From the NCBI GenBank assembly GCA_028023455.1, contig JAQFVV010000031.1, positions 1,738,001 to 1,802,000 of the forward strand: a DNA stretch of 64,000 nucleotides. Direction: 5' to 3'. The notes beneath the pieces are model-generated. The model ran no database searches, was not told the DNA's origin, and saw only the letters and a program-made list of their open reading frames with translations. This DNA comes from Epiperipatus broadwayi (lineage: Eukaryota > Onychophora > Udeonychophora > Euonychophora > Peripatidae). How positions within the stretch are numbered: the first letter of the stretch is position 1; each line of letters begins with the position of its first letter. This document shows positions 45,948 to 58,699 of the stretch, piece by piece. The position numbers were made by a program, and so were the translations under genes.

Positions 45948-46444
45948 GAACAATACACAACTAAACTTTTTGATCTATTTCTTCATCATCCATTAAAATT
46001 AAATTATAGTTTCATTGTACAATCAACATATATGTGCATCATGTATATATTTTGCTATTAAGTTAATATTAAGGCATTTTAAAAAATATATAATGTATAA
46101 AAAAAAATATTATAAAAATGTATATTTTATTACAAAATTTAATTTGTGAAAAAGATGGGGGTTCAAATTAGCAAAAAAAGTTTAACTTTCTAATTAATTA
46201 AAATATTAATTGACATTAATAGAATGTATACTAAATTCTAATTTTAGAATTTATATTTTAGTGTAGCATTGTCATTACAATAAAAGATGACAAAAATATA
46301 ATTAATGGGAATTTGATAAAAATCAAAGACATTCAGAATTTAATAGTAAAATTTCAAATTAAATTGCATTACGATTATAATCAGTAAGATTCTTTTTAGA
46401 TAATAAAGAAAAGAATTTTAATTAATTAATTTGGAAAGATCTGG

Positions 46445-46790
46445 ATGGCTTTGTTTTTGAGATATATATATAGAGAGAGCAACAAGAAGAATTATTATTA
46501 TTGTAAACTTCTGGAAGAGTTATTGCACACTTCTTGTAGAGTTTAGTTAGAGTAAACTTCCATAAGAGTTATTGTAAAGTTTTAAGCTGTTAAATTACAT
46601 CAAGCTATGAGTGATTAGATCACCACAATTTCTCTGGCCATTGCCAAGAAGCTGAATATGGAGTCAAGTCCTTGCCTACATTTGACCATCCAAATTGCTG
46701 ACATGCTATGCCGTTAAACAATTAAAGTCTCTTTAATGTGCTACTTTCTTTGCTTCCATAACTTATATATTAATCATTATATGTTTCTTA
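46445..46790. other. Structured AT-rich stretch with internal repeat
   Basis: GTAAACTTC-x-GGAAGAGTTATTG and GTAAACTTCCATAAGAGTTATTG are repeated about 60 bp apart (46503 and 46551). The stretch is preceded by TATATATATAGAGAGAG and followed by a less AT-rich 100 bp. It lies inside the interval bounded by repeat D. No gene recognised. Confidence 0.35.
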
Positions 46791-47359
46791 ACATACTATT
46801 TAGATGACTTATTACATTATTTAAATATTTTAATTAATTATACATAGTAAGGAAGATCGATTATTGCAATATATACTCAATTTTTCTTAAATTTTGCTAG
46901 ACTTATTGTTTAAGAATCAGACGAAGGTAAATTTAATAAAATATTGCAATGATTAAAAAAATATTTGACATTATCTAAAGAAAAGCCCAGTAATTAAATA
47001 AAAGCAAGATATTTAAATCCCCCCTCACTGTTTCTAATTTGTGCTTTAATTTTATTTGCAATTTTAAATTTGCCTATTTAAAATCGGTTCTTTCAAAAAA
47101 TGACATTTAGGCATTAACCAATTACAATAGTTTATATAAAATTTTCAAATTTAAAAAAATAAGGTCATGTTAAAAGCAAACTTTATTTTCTGTTTTGGGA
47201 AGGGACAATTATGTATACTGCGTGCAGGTGATTTATAAACAACCTGCAGTTTCAAAATAAAATTTAATGTTTGAAGTTAAAAATTAAAACATTCGTTTCT
47301 TTTTTTTCTTACTACTGCAGATATGTGGTTTCCAATTCTGTGAAACCTATGTTATAAAT

Positions 47360-48335
47360 AATAAAAAATGATACGATAGTTACTTTTAACACAATTTAAT
47401 ATATTATCATTGTAGGCTATCGTATCAACAGTTCTGTATATATGTAAGATCTATGGGGCAGATCTCTAATTAAGCAAGGGTAATTTTTTTATAAAATTTT
47501 TTAATATATAATAACGGCATAGAACTTGATTAAGCCTATATAATGGATATTCACATATTGTAATCTTTATGACATGATGGTCAAGTTTTATTATATATAT
47601 ATATTTTAAATTTAAGTCCAAATATTTATGTAGCATTGCTGGGTTGTCTAACTTTGTGTTTACTTGACAGTGTTTCTCCAGCAGGCATTTATCCCTGTTT
47701 CAGAAAATTTAATAACTGGGTATCTTTTGAATATGATCCACATGGATGCAGGAATATCCCTTTCAATTTCAGACTCAGTGGACCTTCATTGTATCACCAA
47801 TTGGGCAGTGGATTGTTTCTGCCTGTTGGTGAGATTTATTAATTATTATAGGAAGACACTTATTCCTTCCTACCAATTATCCATTTGTTTCTTAGAGACT
47901 TGGCTATGATTTGCAGAACCAAGCATATTCCAGTCTGCCTCATCATCGGATTTTATTACCATAGCAACCCAGTATTGCCTCCCTCTTTATGGATGTCCGT
48001 GGGTCATGATTGTGAGAGTTATGCTCTTATCTATTTAACCATCTTTTCTGAGTTAAATTAAACTTATTTTGCTTTCTTATTATGTACCTGCTTGAGGGAT
48101 ATCTGCCCCAAAAATCAAATGTGTTCATTATCTGAGGTCCCTTATTTATATGTTATATCATGAAACTTTGACATATGTACTCATTAATTCATGTAATTTC
48201 CACTAACTTATAAGTCTAGCAATCAAATTAAGCAATAGTCATTAATTTTGTTTATTTATTTGTAACTTTCTTACTAATAAAAGTGTTTGTATTTTATATA
48301 TATATATTAAATTGGTTGTTTTGTTTGCCACAGGG
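47360..48335. other. Less AT-rich island, possible LTR-like remnant
   Basis: 47631-48333 starts TGTAGCATTGCTGGG and ends TTTGCCACA, with AATAAA at 48277, so TGT...ACA ends and a poly(A) signal are present. No target duplication, primer-binding site or second copy is visible, so the LTR reading is weak. Two overlapping frames (68 and 81 residues) at 47636-47909 match no family. Just upstream GATACGATAG (47370) and CTATCGTATC (47417) form a 10-bp inverted repeat. Confidence 0.25.
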
Positions 48336-48426
48336 AAGTCATATAGTTAATAATCTAGTTTTAAGAGTCTCTACCTCTCTCTGATCACCGAGCCTGGTTT
48401 ATGCAGTTGCCGGCTCATTCTGACCT

Positions 48427-48602
48427 TTACAATAAGAATAGGATTTGTATGAAGTAATGCAAAAAGGAGATTTCAAATTACAAAAGAAATTTTTTGGCTT
48501 TTATAAATCTAGATTGCAATCTCTATTTTTTTTTTTTTTTTACAAAATATAAACTGGAGTAATATGATCAAAAAGTCATCATACACAATTTCTGATGTTG
48601 AT
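48427..48602 (+). repeat. Paired direct repeat D, copy 2
   Basis: Second copy of 45786-45947, about 2.64 kb downstream in the same orientation, with scattered differences and a slightly longer T run. Confidence 0.65.
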
Positions 48603-49250
48603 GCCACCCATAAAATTTTATCATGTTGAATCATGTTGGATGACTAGTCAGATTGGTTTAAAACTGATACTTTAAAAAAGTCTGAACTTATAAAATTTTT
48701 AGCTACTTAATAAACCTCTGTTTTCACCTGTGAATTTAAATTCTGAGCTGTATATATGAGAGTTTAATTCAAAAAGCACTCCACTATCAAATGGTTTCTT
48801 TTTTCAGCCACCAGAAAATTGTTCTGACGATATTAAATATCTTAAATACATTATTAGTAGTTTCAGCCTTAAAATTTTCATTCAGGTATAGCTACAAATA
48901 GCATACTTGCATAAAAATCTGTAATATTAATTACAAGTTTATTTTTTTATCATTTAGACATTATAAAGATAAAATTCAATAGAAGTTTTATAATGATGCA
49001 AAAAATGTTGTTTGAAGATGTAAAGATTTTAACATCATAAGAAACATACTCCTAGAATAAAGATTATGTTTAAGAAAGGAATAGAAAATAGAAAAACCAA
49101 TTATATACCAAAAACTCTGTTGCCTATATACAAGTCAAAGACAATCCAGATTTTAAATAACCTGTCCAACATTTTCCACATGGACAGTGAAGAAGAACAA
49201 ATTAGGCTTTCCAAGAATTAGATTTTTAGCAGTTTTCCAACTAAATATAT
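48603..49250. other. AT-rich intergenic DNA
   Basis: I see no gene or element in this stretch. Confidence 0.4.
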
Positions 49251-49254
49251 CAAG

Positions 49255-49442
49255 ATAAAGGAATATCTTATCATTTTTAAATAGCGGCTAAATAAGGATA
49301 GAAACTCCTTTTCATTAATATCTAGATATTTTTAATTTGAATAATAAAATAAAGGAATATCTTATCATTTTTAAATAGTGACTAAATAAGAATAAAAAAT
49401 CCTTTTTACTACTATTTAGATATTCTTAATTTAAAGATAAAA
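49255..49442 (+). repeat. Tandem duplication, about 97-bp unit
   Basis: AAAGGAATATCTTATCATTT followed by TTAAATAG-x-GGCTAAATAAG and ATCTAGATATTTTTAATTTG occurs twice in tandem with a few differences. It directly precedes the RTE fragment. Confidence 0.75.
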
Positions 49443-49447
49443 CATTA

Positions 49448-49692
49448 ATAAAGAAAATGACATCGTTGAAGAATTAAAAGACTGAAGTGGAGTTGGGCTG
49501 GACATATTGCTAGAAGAGAGATAATAAATGGACAATTGAAATCTTAAACTGGATTCCAAGAGATTGTAAAGATCCAGAAAAAGATCACATGTGAGATGGA
49601 TGGATGAAATAAGAATGTACGCAGGGGTAATATGGAGAATAGAGAGATTAGAGATCAGCTACAGTGGATTGACAATGATGATGATGACTGAA
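49448..49692 (+). pseudogene. RTE-type LINE tail fragment
   Basis: The translation begins with the RTE C-terminal signature RLKWSWAGHIARRE-x-NKWT and EILNWIPRDCK, then a frameshift into RWMDEIRMYAG. It ends with ATGATGATGACT, the same 3' tail as the RTE copy at 13 kb. Only the last ~80 codons are present, so this is a heavily 5'-truncated insertion of the same family. Confidence 0.7.
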
Positions 49693-51870
49693 ACAAAAGT
49701 TCTGAGTCTGCTTGGAACCTGAAATTTTTCAAGTTTTATTCAAGTTTGAATGGCAGGTCTATGTCATACGATTTCTATGAATATAATATAGTATATTAAT
49801 TATAAATATCAAATAAGATTCAAGTGGAAATAAACCATTTTCCTTTCTTCTACCCCATAACTTGTGGATAAGTAACCCTCATACGTCAACAAGAGATAAA
49901 GAATAGATTGAATCACTTGTTCTTTCAGTTTTCGGTCTTTATATGCTTTTCTTTATTAACATTGCTGAAATGAAGAGTGGAAATTATATATTAGCCCGAT
50001 TTTAATTATAACAATTGAAAAAAAAAAGTTTTTTATTTATTTTAACGTAATCTTTATTGTTAAAGTTTTAAATATAGTTTATAGTTTTATTGCAAAAAAT
50101 AATAATTTTTGCAAGAGCATACGCTACTCACACGCGCGTACACACACAAATGATTGAAAGTAAACTGAAAGTTGTATTGACTTGACATTAAAAAAAAAAA
50201 GAATAATAATAAATTATTAATCCACCCTCCCCCATATTTTTTACAGAATGTCTTAGTCTTTATATCTAAAAATACCAGTTCTATAGACACGATTTTTTTT
50301 TATGCCATTCTTTTCTTAGTCTAATAATTTTATTAAGTGATAATAATCCCCGTGATTTTTTAATACATCGAACTTGGAATTCTAATATATTGTAAAAGAA
50401 AAAGGGATAATTTCCAAGTCATTGTTTAAGAATTTAATCTCAACAAAAATCAATGCTAAACCATGTTTCATTAGTCACGCCGATTCCGTTTTTTATTTCA
50501 GCCTGAGGTTAAAAGTAAAATTTTAATAATTTTTTGCTCTTTACAATTTATACAATGAATTATAAATTGAAAAGCATAGAAATTAAAGATATTCAACAAA
50601 AAATGTCTACATATAATTGACCTAATTTAGAATTGCTTTCAGCACCTGTACAGAAAACTGTATATATTTGTATGTATGCTGAAATATTAATTATACCATG
50701 AGACATATAGAAACCAGTGGCAGAAATAATAAACACCAAGATATATTTTTATGACATGAAACTAGAGCAGTTCTCATGATGAAAATATTTTTGTGAATAT
50801 CCTATTTATATATAGAACTTGATTTAAAAATGTATTATAAACTTTATACAAGTAAGTAATATGGCATATTGAATAATCAATAACGTGATTGTGATAGACA
50901 AAATTTCTACTTTTCCAGAATTTAAGAGTAGAACCGGCAAGAGCCAATTGTCAGTGCTTGAGATTGTTATTAACATCAGCCTATGTCATTATTGCTTAAT
51001 AAAAATATTAGCAGTAAATTAAAAAATATATATAAATAGAAGACAATAAAAAAAAAGTTAAAAACATTTTTGTGAAAAATTATTAAAAAAAGAAGATGTA
51101 TAGATTTCAGTATAAGACAACTAACTCTCCTGGCTTTGGTGGCCACAAAAATAACTTCTAGAAATTTTCTCTCCATATGGTAAATAATATGATTTTGAAA
51201 ACTTGTAACCAGATTCGTCTTAAAGTCCTTACTAACTATCTGACTAATAGAATTTTTAATTATTTTTTTTGTTCGTTATTTTTGATCAAATGCCTGGATC
51301 ATTAATTGTGAATTAATCATTATACTAATTAAAATTTTAAGCATCCTAAATGAAAACACTTTAAATATCATGTCATGCGTGTATGCAGTGTTTATAGATA
51401 TAATTATATATATAAAAAAGTTAAAAAATAATCGACTCATATAAATATAGTGCACAACTTTCCCTTCTCATCAGTTACAAATCAATATCACTGACTCCAT
51501 AGTATCTGTAGACTAGTTACCTAAAAAGTTCCTGATATAAAAAATATCCTATTGATTACAAAAATCCCACCAAATGTGCATCGACACATGTGCCTGGAAA
51601 TACTTCACAAGGCGTTCATTTAGGTTTAAGTGCTAAAATTCGGTATAAATATAAAAAAAGTTAATGATATAAGAAAGTATAATTATGAATTGATGAGGAA
51701 AACTGTAAAAGGAAAAAAGTCTTGAAAATATAAAACATTTTGATATTTTAAAAAAAACGTTTGTTTCCAACAATAAGAAGAAAAGATGAAACTATTGCTA
51801 AAAAGAGAAGTGATATTATGAAACATATGGTAGAATTTCTACAAATAATTGTATAGTAATAAAAAATAAG
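49693..51870. other. AT-rich intergenic DNA
   Basis: No gene recognised. The frames at 50087-50290 and 50976-51176 (minus) are low-complexity and run across A/T homopolymers. Confidence 0.45.
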
Positions 51871-51884
51871 AAAATAAATTAATT

Positions 51885-53095
51885 ATTATATCTTCTGAAT
51901 CACTGAATATTTTAAATAAAGAAGTGAAACATGTAATTAAATCTAAGAAAAATGGAAAAGCTCTAGGAAATGAAGCAGATATAGAAATAAAAAATGTTGA
52001 CAAGGCTATGTATCAAATGTTTAAATGATAAAGATGCATAAAATGTTTGGAAGAACAAATTGAATTTAAAAGGGTGTTTTAGCACAGTGGATATGTCCAA
52101 GTGTTACAAAATTGAGAAAGTTATAGAAACAACCAATGAATAGGAATTACCACTACTCTTTGAATTTGTAGATTATGAAAAGACATTTGATTCTATAAGC
52201 ATTTCCTGATTATTAAGACTTTGAATTATCAAGATATAGATCTGAAACAGTGTAATATTCTGAAGAATATTTCCCAAAATGCAACAGCAATGATTAAACC
52301 ATATGAAGATACACATAAGATTTACATTGGAAAGGTTGTTTGACAGAGTGATTTTAGATTCTTTTTACAACAGTTTTACAATAAATATTTTAAGAAATTA
52401 AGGGAGTAAAAGTAATTGGAGGTTATTTAAGTCATCTAGATCTTACAAATAATGATCTTATTTTTGAAAATCAAACTTCAGAACTTTGGGAAATATACAA
52501 GAGTTTTCAGATGAAAGTAAAAAAGTAGGACCAAAGACTAATGATAATCATGAATTAGAAGTTAATAATAAATACTTTAATCCAATTATTAAGACAAATA
52601 AAAACATAGTGGACAAAATTAATCATAGAATTAAATTTGGATGAAATGTTTTTAGTAGAAATAATTTAAATTTTTTTTTTAATATATGTGTTTTACTTAT
52701 TCTTATTATGAATCTGAATCCTGACCACTTAACAGAAAAACCATACAGAGACTTCATATTACTCAATGAAGTATAGAGGTATATGAGTTTGAAGTAATAA
52801 GAATAGATCTAGGATGAAATATATAGGTGAGAGAACAATAGATATTATTAACATCATTGAAAGAATTTTAAAAAATCAAATGCAACTAGGCTGGACATAT
52901 TTCTAAAAAAGATGCTAATAGATAGACTGATGAAATTTTAGATTGAATCCCAAAAGATTGTAAAAGAACTAAAAAGAAATTAAATGTGCCATAGATGAAT
53001 AAAATAAGGTTTTCTGGTATACTGCAGAAAAGGCTAGGGATTGGAGAAACTTGAAGAGTCCTTATTCCTGAAATGGGCTGATAATGATATGTGTT
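51885..53095 (+). pseudogene. RTE-type LINE, RT region to tail, heavily decayed
   Basis: In pieces of different frame, RTE RT blocks can be followed in order: EVKHVIKSKKNGKALGN (about 51915-51985); LLFEFVDYEKTFDSI (motif A, about 52155-52200, with DYEKTFDS for the usual DYEKAFDS); NATAMIKPYED; a degraded G-RQ-D block near 52335; SHLDLTNNDLIFENQTSELW (about 52432-52492, FADD-equivalent changed to LTNND). After 52830 come the tail blocks NPKRL and ARDWRNLK, corresponding to the C-terminal tail of the 13-kb copy. It has many stops, and it appears to be the oldest of the three RTE copies. Confidence 0.65.
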
Positions 53096-53585
53096 TTATG
53101 TATCAGATGTCTGCTTATATAAATCATGTACAAAATGACTTTCCTGGCTTACTTTCAAAATTTGCTTCAGGAGCAGTAATTGATGGTACTGCTTTTTCCC
53201 AAAACTATTTATAGTATACAACAAGGGTAATCTATGGATATTATATAATATAATCCAAATCCTCAATATTAATATTTAAAAATTGGCCTTCATTAATGAG
53301 GAGCATTGCATTGCACCTACATATTTAGCAAATGCATTATATTTTTTATACTTCCCATAATGAAAAGGGTGGTCTAATACTATACCAGAAATGATATATT
53401 TAACGATGTCAGATATATGATGGCTGATGTAATTAATATTAGTTTTTTGGTAAATGATATATATTAAACAAAATTATTGCTCTTAGCTTTATATAGTTAA
53501 CTAAAAAGATAAAAGGTGGCTGCTGGAGGGTTGTATTACATTTAAAAATCTAGTTGAAATGCTTTCAGATTCAGTGCTCCACACT
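53096..53585. other. AT-rich intergenic DNA
   Basis: Nothing recognised. Confidence 0.4.
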
Positions 53586-53589
53586 GATA

Positions 53590-53745
53590 AAAGCCATAAG
53601 CTAGAAACTTGATTTGAGAATGTTGGATGAACAAGCAATAGATAGGAATTTTGATACACAAACCTTCTAGCATCCATTGATTATTATTACTTGTCCAATG
53701 TGACACTATTATATGGAGAGAGTTGCTACTGTTTTAAAAATGAGA
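53590..53745 (+). repeat. MITE of the 27.9-kb family, diverged copy
   Basis: GCATCCATTGATTA, a degraded middle and TATGGAGAGAGTT match the right arm of the fold-back, and GAATGTTGGATGA...AGGAATTTTGAT matches the left part of the 45.3-kb copy. Confidence 0.5.
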
Positions 53746-54480
53746 TTCTGTCTCCATCTTTACATAATTGATTATTAGTTAAATTATTATTAATGACATA
53801 ATTTTCATCTGTCTGAGTAGATTAACTCTGAATTTCCACCAATGTTGCAAGATACAATTATAAACATCAAAAGGTAATTTTGTTCTTGATAAATGTGTAG
53901 AGTATTATTTATTCATAGCCTGAAAAAGACTGGTATGTTTCTGTTAAATACAATAAATAGTAAATTACTGCATCTAATATGTCTATTTTTTCTCTGAAAA
54001 GTAATAGGATTATATTTTCATTAGATTTTTTTTTAATTGTGAAAATTTTAATTATTTGTTCATCAAAGTTTATTTTATAATTTATGCATATTAATAAGTA
54101 TAACATTTTTTTTGTAGTTAATTTGTTTGTTTTTTCACAACTATTTTTTCAAAATCCATTAGCTAATGCCATTTTACTTATTTTCATAGCAAAATATGAA
54201 CATTTTTATAATACAGCAATTAATTTTTAATATAAATATTGACTTATTATACACATCATTAATAATGTTACTTCTGTAGTTATGAAAAATTGTTACAATT
54301 ATCAAAATTACTGGAACTCATTGACACACTGAACACCTCATAAATGTATATGAAAGAATCTCCAATCATACAACAACAAATCATACTTTTCTCAAAGAAG
54401 ATTAAATACTTGGAAATATATGAATTAAAAAAAAACAGATCTAAAAAAAGAATCACAATCCACTAGTTTCATTTAATAAC
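53746..54480. other. AT-rich intergenic DNA
   Basis: No supported gene. The 65-residue minus-strand frame at 53909-54106 is unrecognised. Confidence 0.4.
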
Positions 54481-54499
54481 AGATATATTAGTCAAAAAT

Positions 54500-55430
54500 T
54501 CAAGTACATCTTTACCTTGGAATATGCTGATTTAAAAGATCCACTATTTTTTTTAAAAAATTGGTCATATTGTAAGATTGACATCATAGAATAGTGACTA
54601 TATTTAAGTACATCATCCAAAAATAATATGATGATCTTCACACTAAAATGCACACAGAGAGTTTATTCAAAAAGGAAAATATGATTAGTGTACTTAACTA
54701 ATTTTTATCCAGTATCATTGCAAAATAATTAGTACTTTGATTTATGACATATCCAAAGTAAAGAAGATGATTTTCATCATTAATGACAATAAAAGCAAAA
54801 AAAACCCTAGTATATTTAGATTATACACAGTTACAAAGTGCATTAATAATACATTTTAAAAAGTTTAGGTAAAATATATTTTCTCAGTTTTGACAAAAAT
54901 TCTTATGAATTTCAATTTATCTGCTAAAATACAATCATTGTAATTGTAAAATATGATTATCATAATTGTAAGTTATTTTGAAGGAAAAAAAAGAAAAATG
55001 ATTTCATGCATTATGCAGTTAATAATCAACTTTATATGATCAAAGATAACTAAATGTAAGTTTAAAATATCCTTTACTTGCTCAATTTTTTATCAATAAT
55101 CTCATAATTTGTTTCTGATATATTCAAAATAATGGCAATTTTTATTGTAAATATAAAAAAATATAGTATTGGGAGAGGGGGATTTGATTATTTACATTAT
55201 AAAAACTGCAGCTATCAACTGTATATTATTAATTTTTATTTAATTTTGATTGCATTTATATAAAATAATTTTATGAATTGTTGCTTCAAAAATAAAAATT
55301 CACAATGCTGAAAAAAACATTTTAAGTTTTATTGGTTAGATATTACAAAAATAAAAATAATAGAATATAAATGCACCAAAAATACATTTTTAAATGTATA
55401 TTGTATTATTATTTTTCTATTTGTTTTATT
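54500..55430 (+). repeat. Dispersed repeat, copy B (partner at 10.25-11.48 kb)
   Basis: Landmarks in the same order as copy A: TGTAAGATTGACATCATAG (54572), GACATATCCAAAGTAAAGAA (about 54747), TCATTGTAATTGTAA and TAAGTTATTTTGA (about 54935-54980), CTCATAATTTGTTT, TTTTTATTGTAAA, ATCAACTGTA, TTTTATTGGTTA and AAATGCACCAAA (55370). It is shorter than copy A, by internal deletions in one or insertions in the other. Confidence 0.6.
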
Positions 55431-57850
55431 TTAATTTAATAAATTGTTTTGAGAAATATTCTCTGGTTATGTAAGAAGCAATGTGGCATATCATTAATGT
55501 ATAAATAATTTTGTTTTGTTTGTTTAAAATATAGCTACTGAGATATTTTTATACAGTATGCAGGCTGGGTTTTTTTTATTAATAATATGCTGTTTATTCG
55601 TTAATTAATGATTTTTTCAATTTCAGCCTTTTTTTAAAAAATTGAATTTTATATATTTTGAATTTCAATTACCAAATTATTTTTTTTTTCCTATAGAAAT
55701 TCATTGTTTTATGCAAGATTTTCGATTTGAAAGGCATTTTGTGGAATCAGTTGAGCTCCCTGTCTTCAGCAAAAGTGTATTAATACTTTAAAACTTAATA
55801 TTTGAATTTTATAGTTGAATATATTATTAGATTTCTATTTGCCAATGACTTCCATTTCAATAAAATGGCATTTCCTGGTATTGATGCCATTTGCTTGTCA
55901 TAAAAGAGAAAAGGGTGTAGAATACCTTCTTTAAACTTTTTCAACTCTAATCATTTCAATTACTTATTCAGATATGTATTAATAATCTTATTAAGAGCAT
56001 AAATTAAAAGTCTTTTGCCTAAAAATAATTCCTTTAGTGGCTTTATTCTCTGGTTTACAAATTGTCTCTTTGCATTTAATTCCCCTTCTTATAAACTACA
56101 ATCTCTCAGACAAAATGTATAATATTAAAATTAAAAACAAGCACATGCACTACCTGATATCCCCCCTCATTTACTGGCCATGAACAAACTTATATTACTA
56201 GAACACACACACATATATAACTATCACGTAAGAAAACAATCAAAACAATTTTTATTTAATATATTTTACATGTGAAGATAACTTTTTTTTTTGTAAAATT
56301 ATTTAACTATTATAAACTCATCACTGCCAGAATCATAGTGCTGTTTTGATTAGTAGTTAAAAATTATGTCTATATACGGACATAATTTATTATGTAAATG
56401 ATGCATTTAAATAATTCCATTTTTTTTGACAATGGAATGCATGAATCTTTTCTGTTTGTGATTGCATTTGAAGCCTTTGAAATCACTTATGCTTCTTTGT
56501 ATTTTCATTTTCTATCATCCCTTTTGACACAAACCATTCTCACATTAATAAAACTGAAAAAAAAAAGTGAGATCATGATCAAGGAAGAATGAATTTACAT
56601 TTTTATTTTGCTTTTCCCTGTTGTGTAAGTATGGGTGCTGAATGATCCTTCATCTGTGACTCATTATAATAACACAGAATTACAAAATGGGGCACTGTAG
56701 GTAATTTTGTAAGTACTTGTGGGGCATACTCTCATAGTATTTTCTTTTGAATTATTTAACAAATTTAGTGGTGAAGACAATCTAAAGCTGACCCTGTAGA
56801 TGTCAGCACATATATTCCTTAGTTTTTTGCTATTTTAGGGACATATGAAAGGCTTATCTATGCCTTTGGGATGTTATGTGTAATTTTATTTTTATTTAAA
56901 TTAGTATAGAATTATTTAGTATTTTTCTAATATTTCTATTACCATTTTTATTACTATTATTATTTTCCCTACTTCAAGTAAATATTGCCTGAATATATTT
57001 ATAGCTCAAATGTAACTCAAAATATAATTTGTTATATAATCTGTTTTTATTATGTTAATTTTTTTTGAGTGAAATAAATACCAATTCCCAGCCCTATGTA
57101 GTATAACATAATTGTTAAATGTCAGTATAGAGACTCCCTGAATCAAAGTTCAACATTACTTCTAATGCTTAAATTTACATCAGATGACTTTTTAAGCAAC
57201 TTATTATTTAATTTAATTAGAAGGGACATGAACTCAGACTTTTAAGGTCTCTACATTATGCACTCCATCTTATAGCAGTGATATACATGACTATGTATAT
57301 GTGAAAAAGATTAAGAATCCCCAAATTCCTTCTAATTATATTAAGTTTAGTATAGACAATGTACTATATTTGAATATTGTCATTTAATTATTTTTTGTAA
57401 TGTAGATGTAAAGCAGTGACGGGCTTTATGAAAGTTAAAATTTCTGGTCCGAGACTCAATCTGTAATTTCTGGGTAAAAACCATGATCTTCTGAGCAAAT
57501 TATTCATTTGATATTCGTTTTTATAACATTATGAATTAATTTGTTATATACAATTTAAAGAATAGATACACAATACATAAACATGCATAGAAATATTATG
57601 AAAACATTAAATTGAAAAACTGGATACAATGAACATAATAATTTTAAACAAAACAGTATAGCATATTATGCCATTTAATTATAATAAATAGTTTCTAAAT
57701 GGCTATTTTGTATATGTATAGGTACATATACAAACAAAACCTAATTATAGAACATAATATAAACAAAAACAAAAAAGAATAAAAACAAAAATATCATATA
57801 TGAACACAGAAGTATATTATGATCGTTTATACATATTGATAACATTTTTT
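55431..57850. other. AT-rich intergenic DNA
   Basis: I see no supported gene. CAGTGACGGGC at 57415 begins like some hAT ends, but no matching end was found. The frame at 56398-56592 is unrecognised. Confidence 0.45.
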
Positions 57851-57869
57851 ATTTCATTTAAGTTAAATA

Positions 57870-58495
57870 ATGAATATCAACATGACAATAATGTGCATTG
57901 AACAACATTGGAGGTCTAAATAATGTAGAATCTCGTAAACAATTTATTCTAAATTTTACAATGTAAAAAGTTTTAGTATGTTTCAAACATATGTCTGGAA
58001 CACTGCAAGAAATTTAACTAATGTGGTTTACCATATCGATTTATTCTTTGACTATCTTTACCAAAAATAATATATCATTAATAGTGCTCAATAGCTTTGA
58101 TGAAACACAGTGAGTGCTCCAAACTTTGCACTATAATGATTTATAAATTTTGTTTGTATTGCATCCAAAGCTCTACCATGAGAGTAATTGTCAAAGTTCC
58201 AAATAACACTGCCATAGATTAAAATTGGTAATACCAAAGACATAAATAGATGTTCATAAGTTTCTCTATTAAGGAATCTTATTCCCCTAAAGATGCAACC
58301 CATAACTTTAATTAGAGCATAAATAATGTACATGATTTGAGAAAAGTAATTTAGAATCTAAAATTATATCTAAATCTTTATATTCATTTACCCTCAAAAT
58401 ATCATTTCCTTTTAATCTATAATTAAATAGTATAGGATTTGTTTTCCTTGAAAAAGTAATCATTTTTGGCTTCCCCTCGATAATCAAATGCGATT
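57870..58495 (-). pseudogene. CR1/Jockey-type LINE, C-terminal end
   Basis: On the minus strand from 58490: PKMITFSRKTNPILFNY, LRVNEYKDLDIILDSKLLFS (RT palm end, where relatives have KDLGV-x-LDSKLSF), then the open frame 58333-58088 with GCIFRGIRFLNRETYEHLFM and SLVLPILIYGSVIWN, the well-known segment before the RT end of Jockey/CR1-like elements. Further on (about 57960-57870) RINCLRDSTLFRPP matches the conserved C-terminal end in decayed form. The 5' part is missing. It is unrelated to the RTE and 6-kb LINE families in this window. Confidence 0.7.
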
Positions 58496-58518
58496 TATTG
58501 CTCGAGAGTTCATAAGAA

Positions 58519-58690
58519 ATTCAAGCACCAGAAGTGTTAGAGTTTCTCTATGATCCATAGATCGTGAGATCCAGGATCTGCCACTCTGTCACTGCACCAA
58601 ATCATATAGGGTATAATCTTTATTAATACTGAGATCCAACTTGCCATTATACCCCTTCAATAAATCACATAGGGCATAATCTTTACTAAT
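58519..58690 (-). mobile_element. tRNA-like SINE, type 3, third copy
   Basis: The minus strand has TGGTGCAGTGACAGAGTGGC, ATCTCACGATCTATGGATCA, then CACTTCTGGTGCTTGAA. It is the most tRNA-like of the three copies (Ser/Leu-type D arm, long variable region). The neighbouring AAATCATATAGGGTATAATCTT and a second AAATCACATAGGGCATAATCTT, 70 bp apart, repeat the flank seen near 22690. Confidence 0.5.
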
Positions 58691-58699
58691 TTTGATAGA

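Noticed and set aside
47631-48333. Solo LTR with TGT...ACA ends
   Set aside because: No target duplication, PBS, TATA box or second copy; kept only as a weak description.
57415-57470. hAT element end (CAGTGACGGGC)
   Set aside because: No matching inverted end or 8-bp duplication found.
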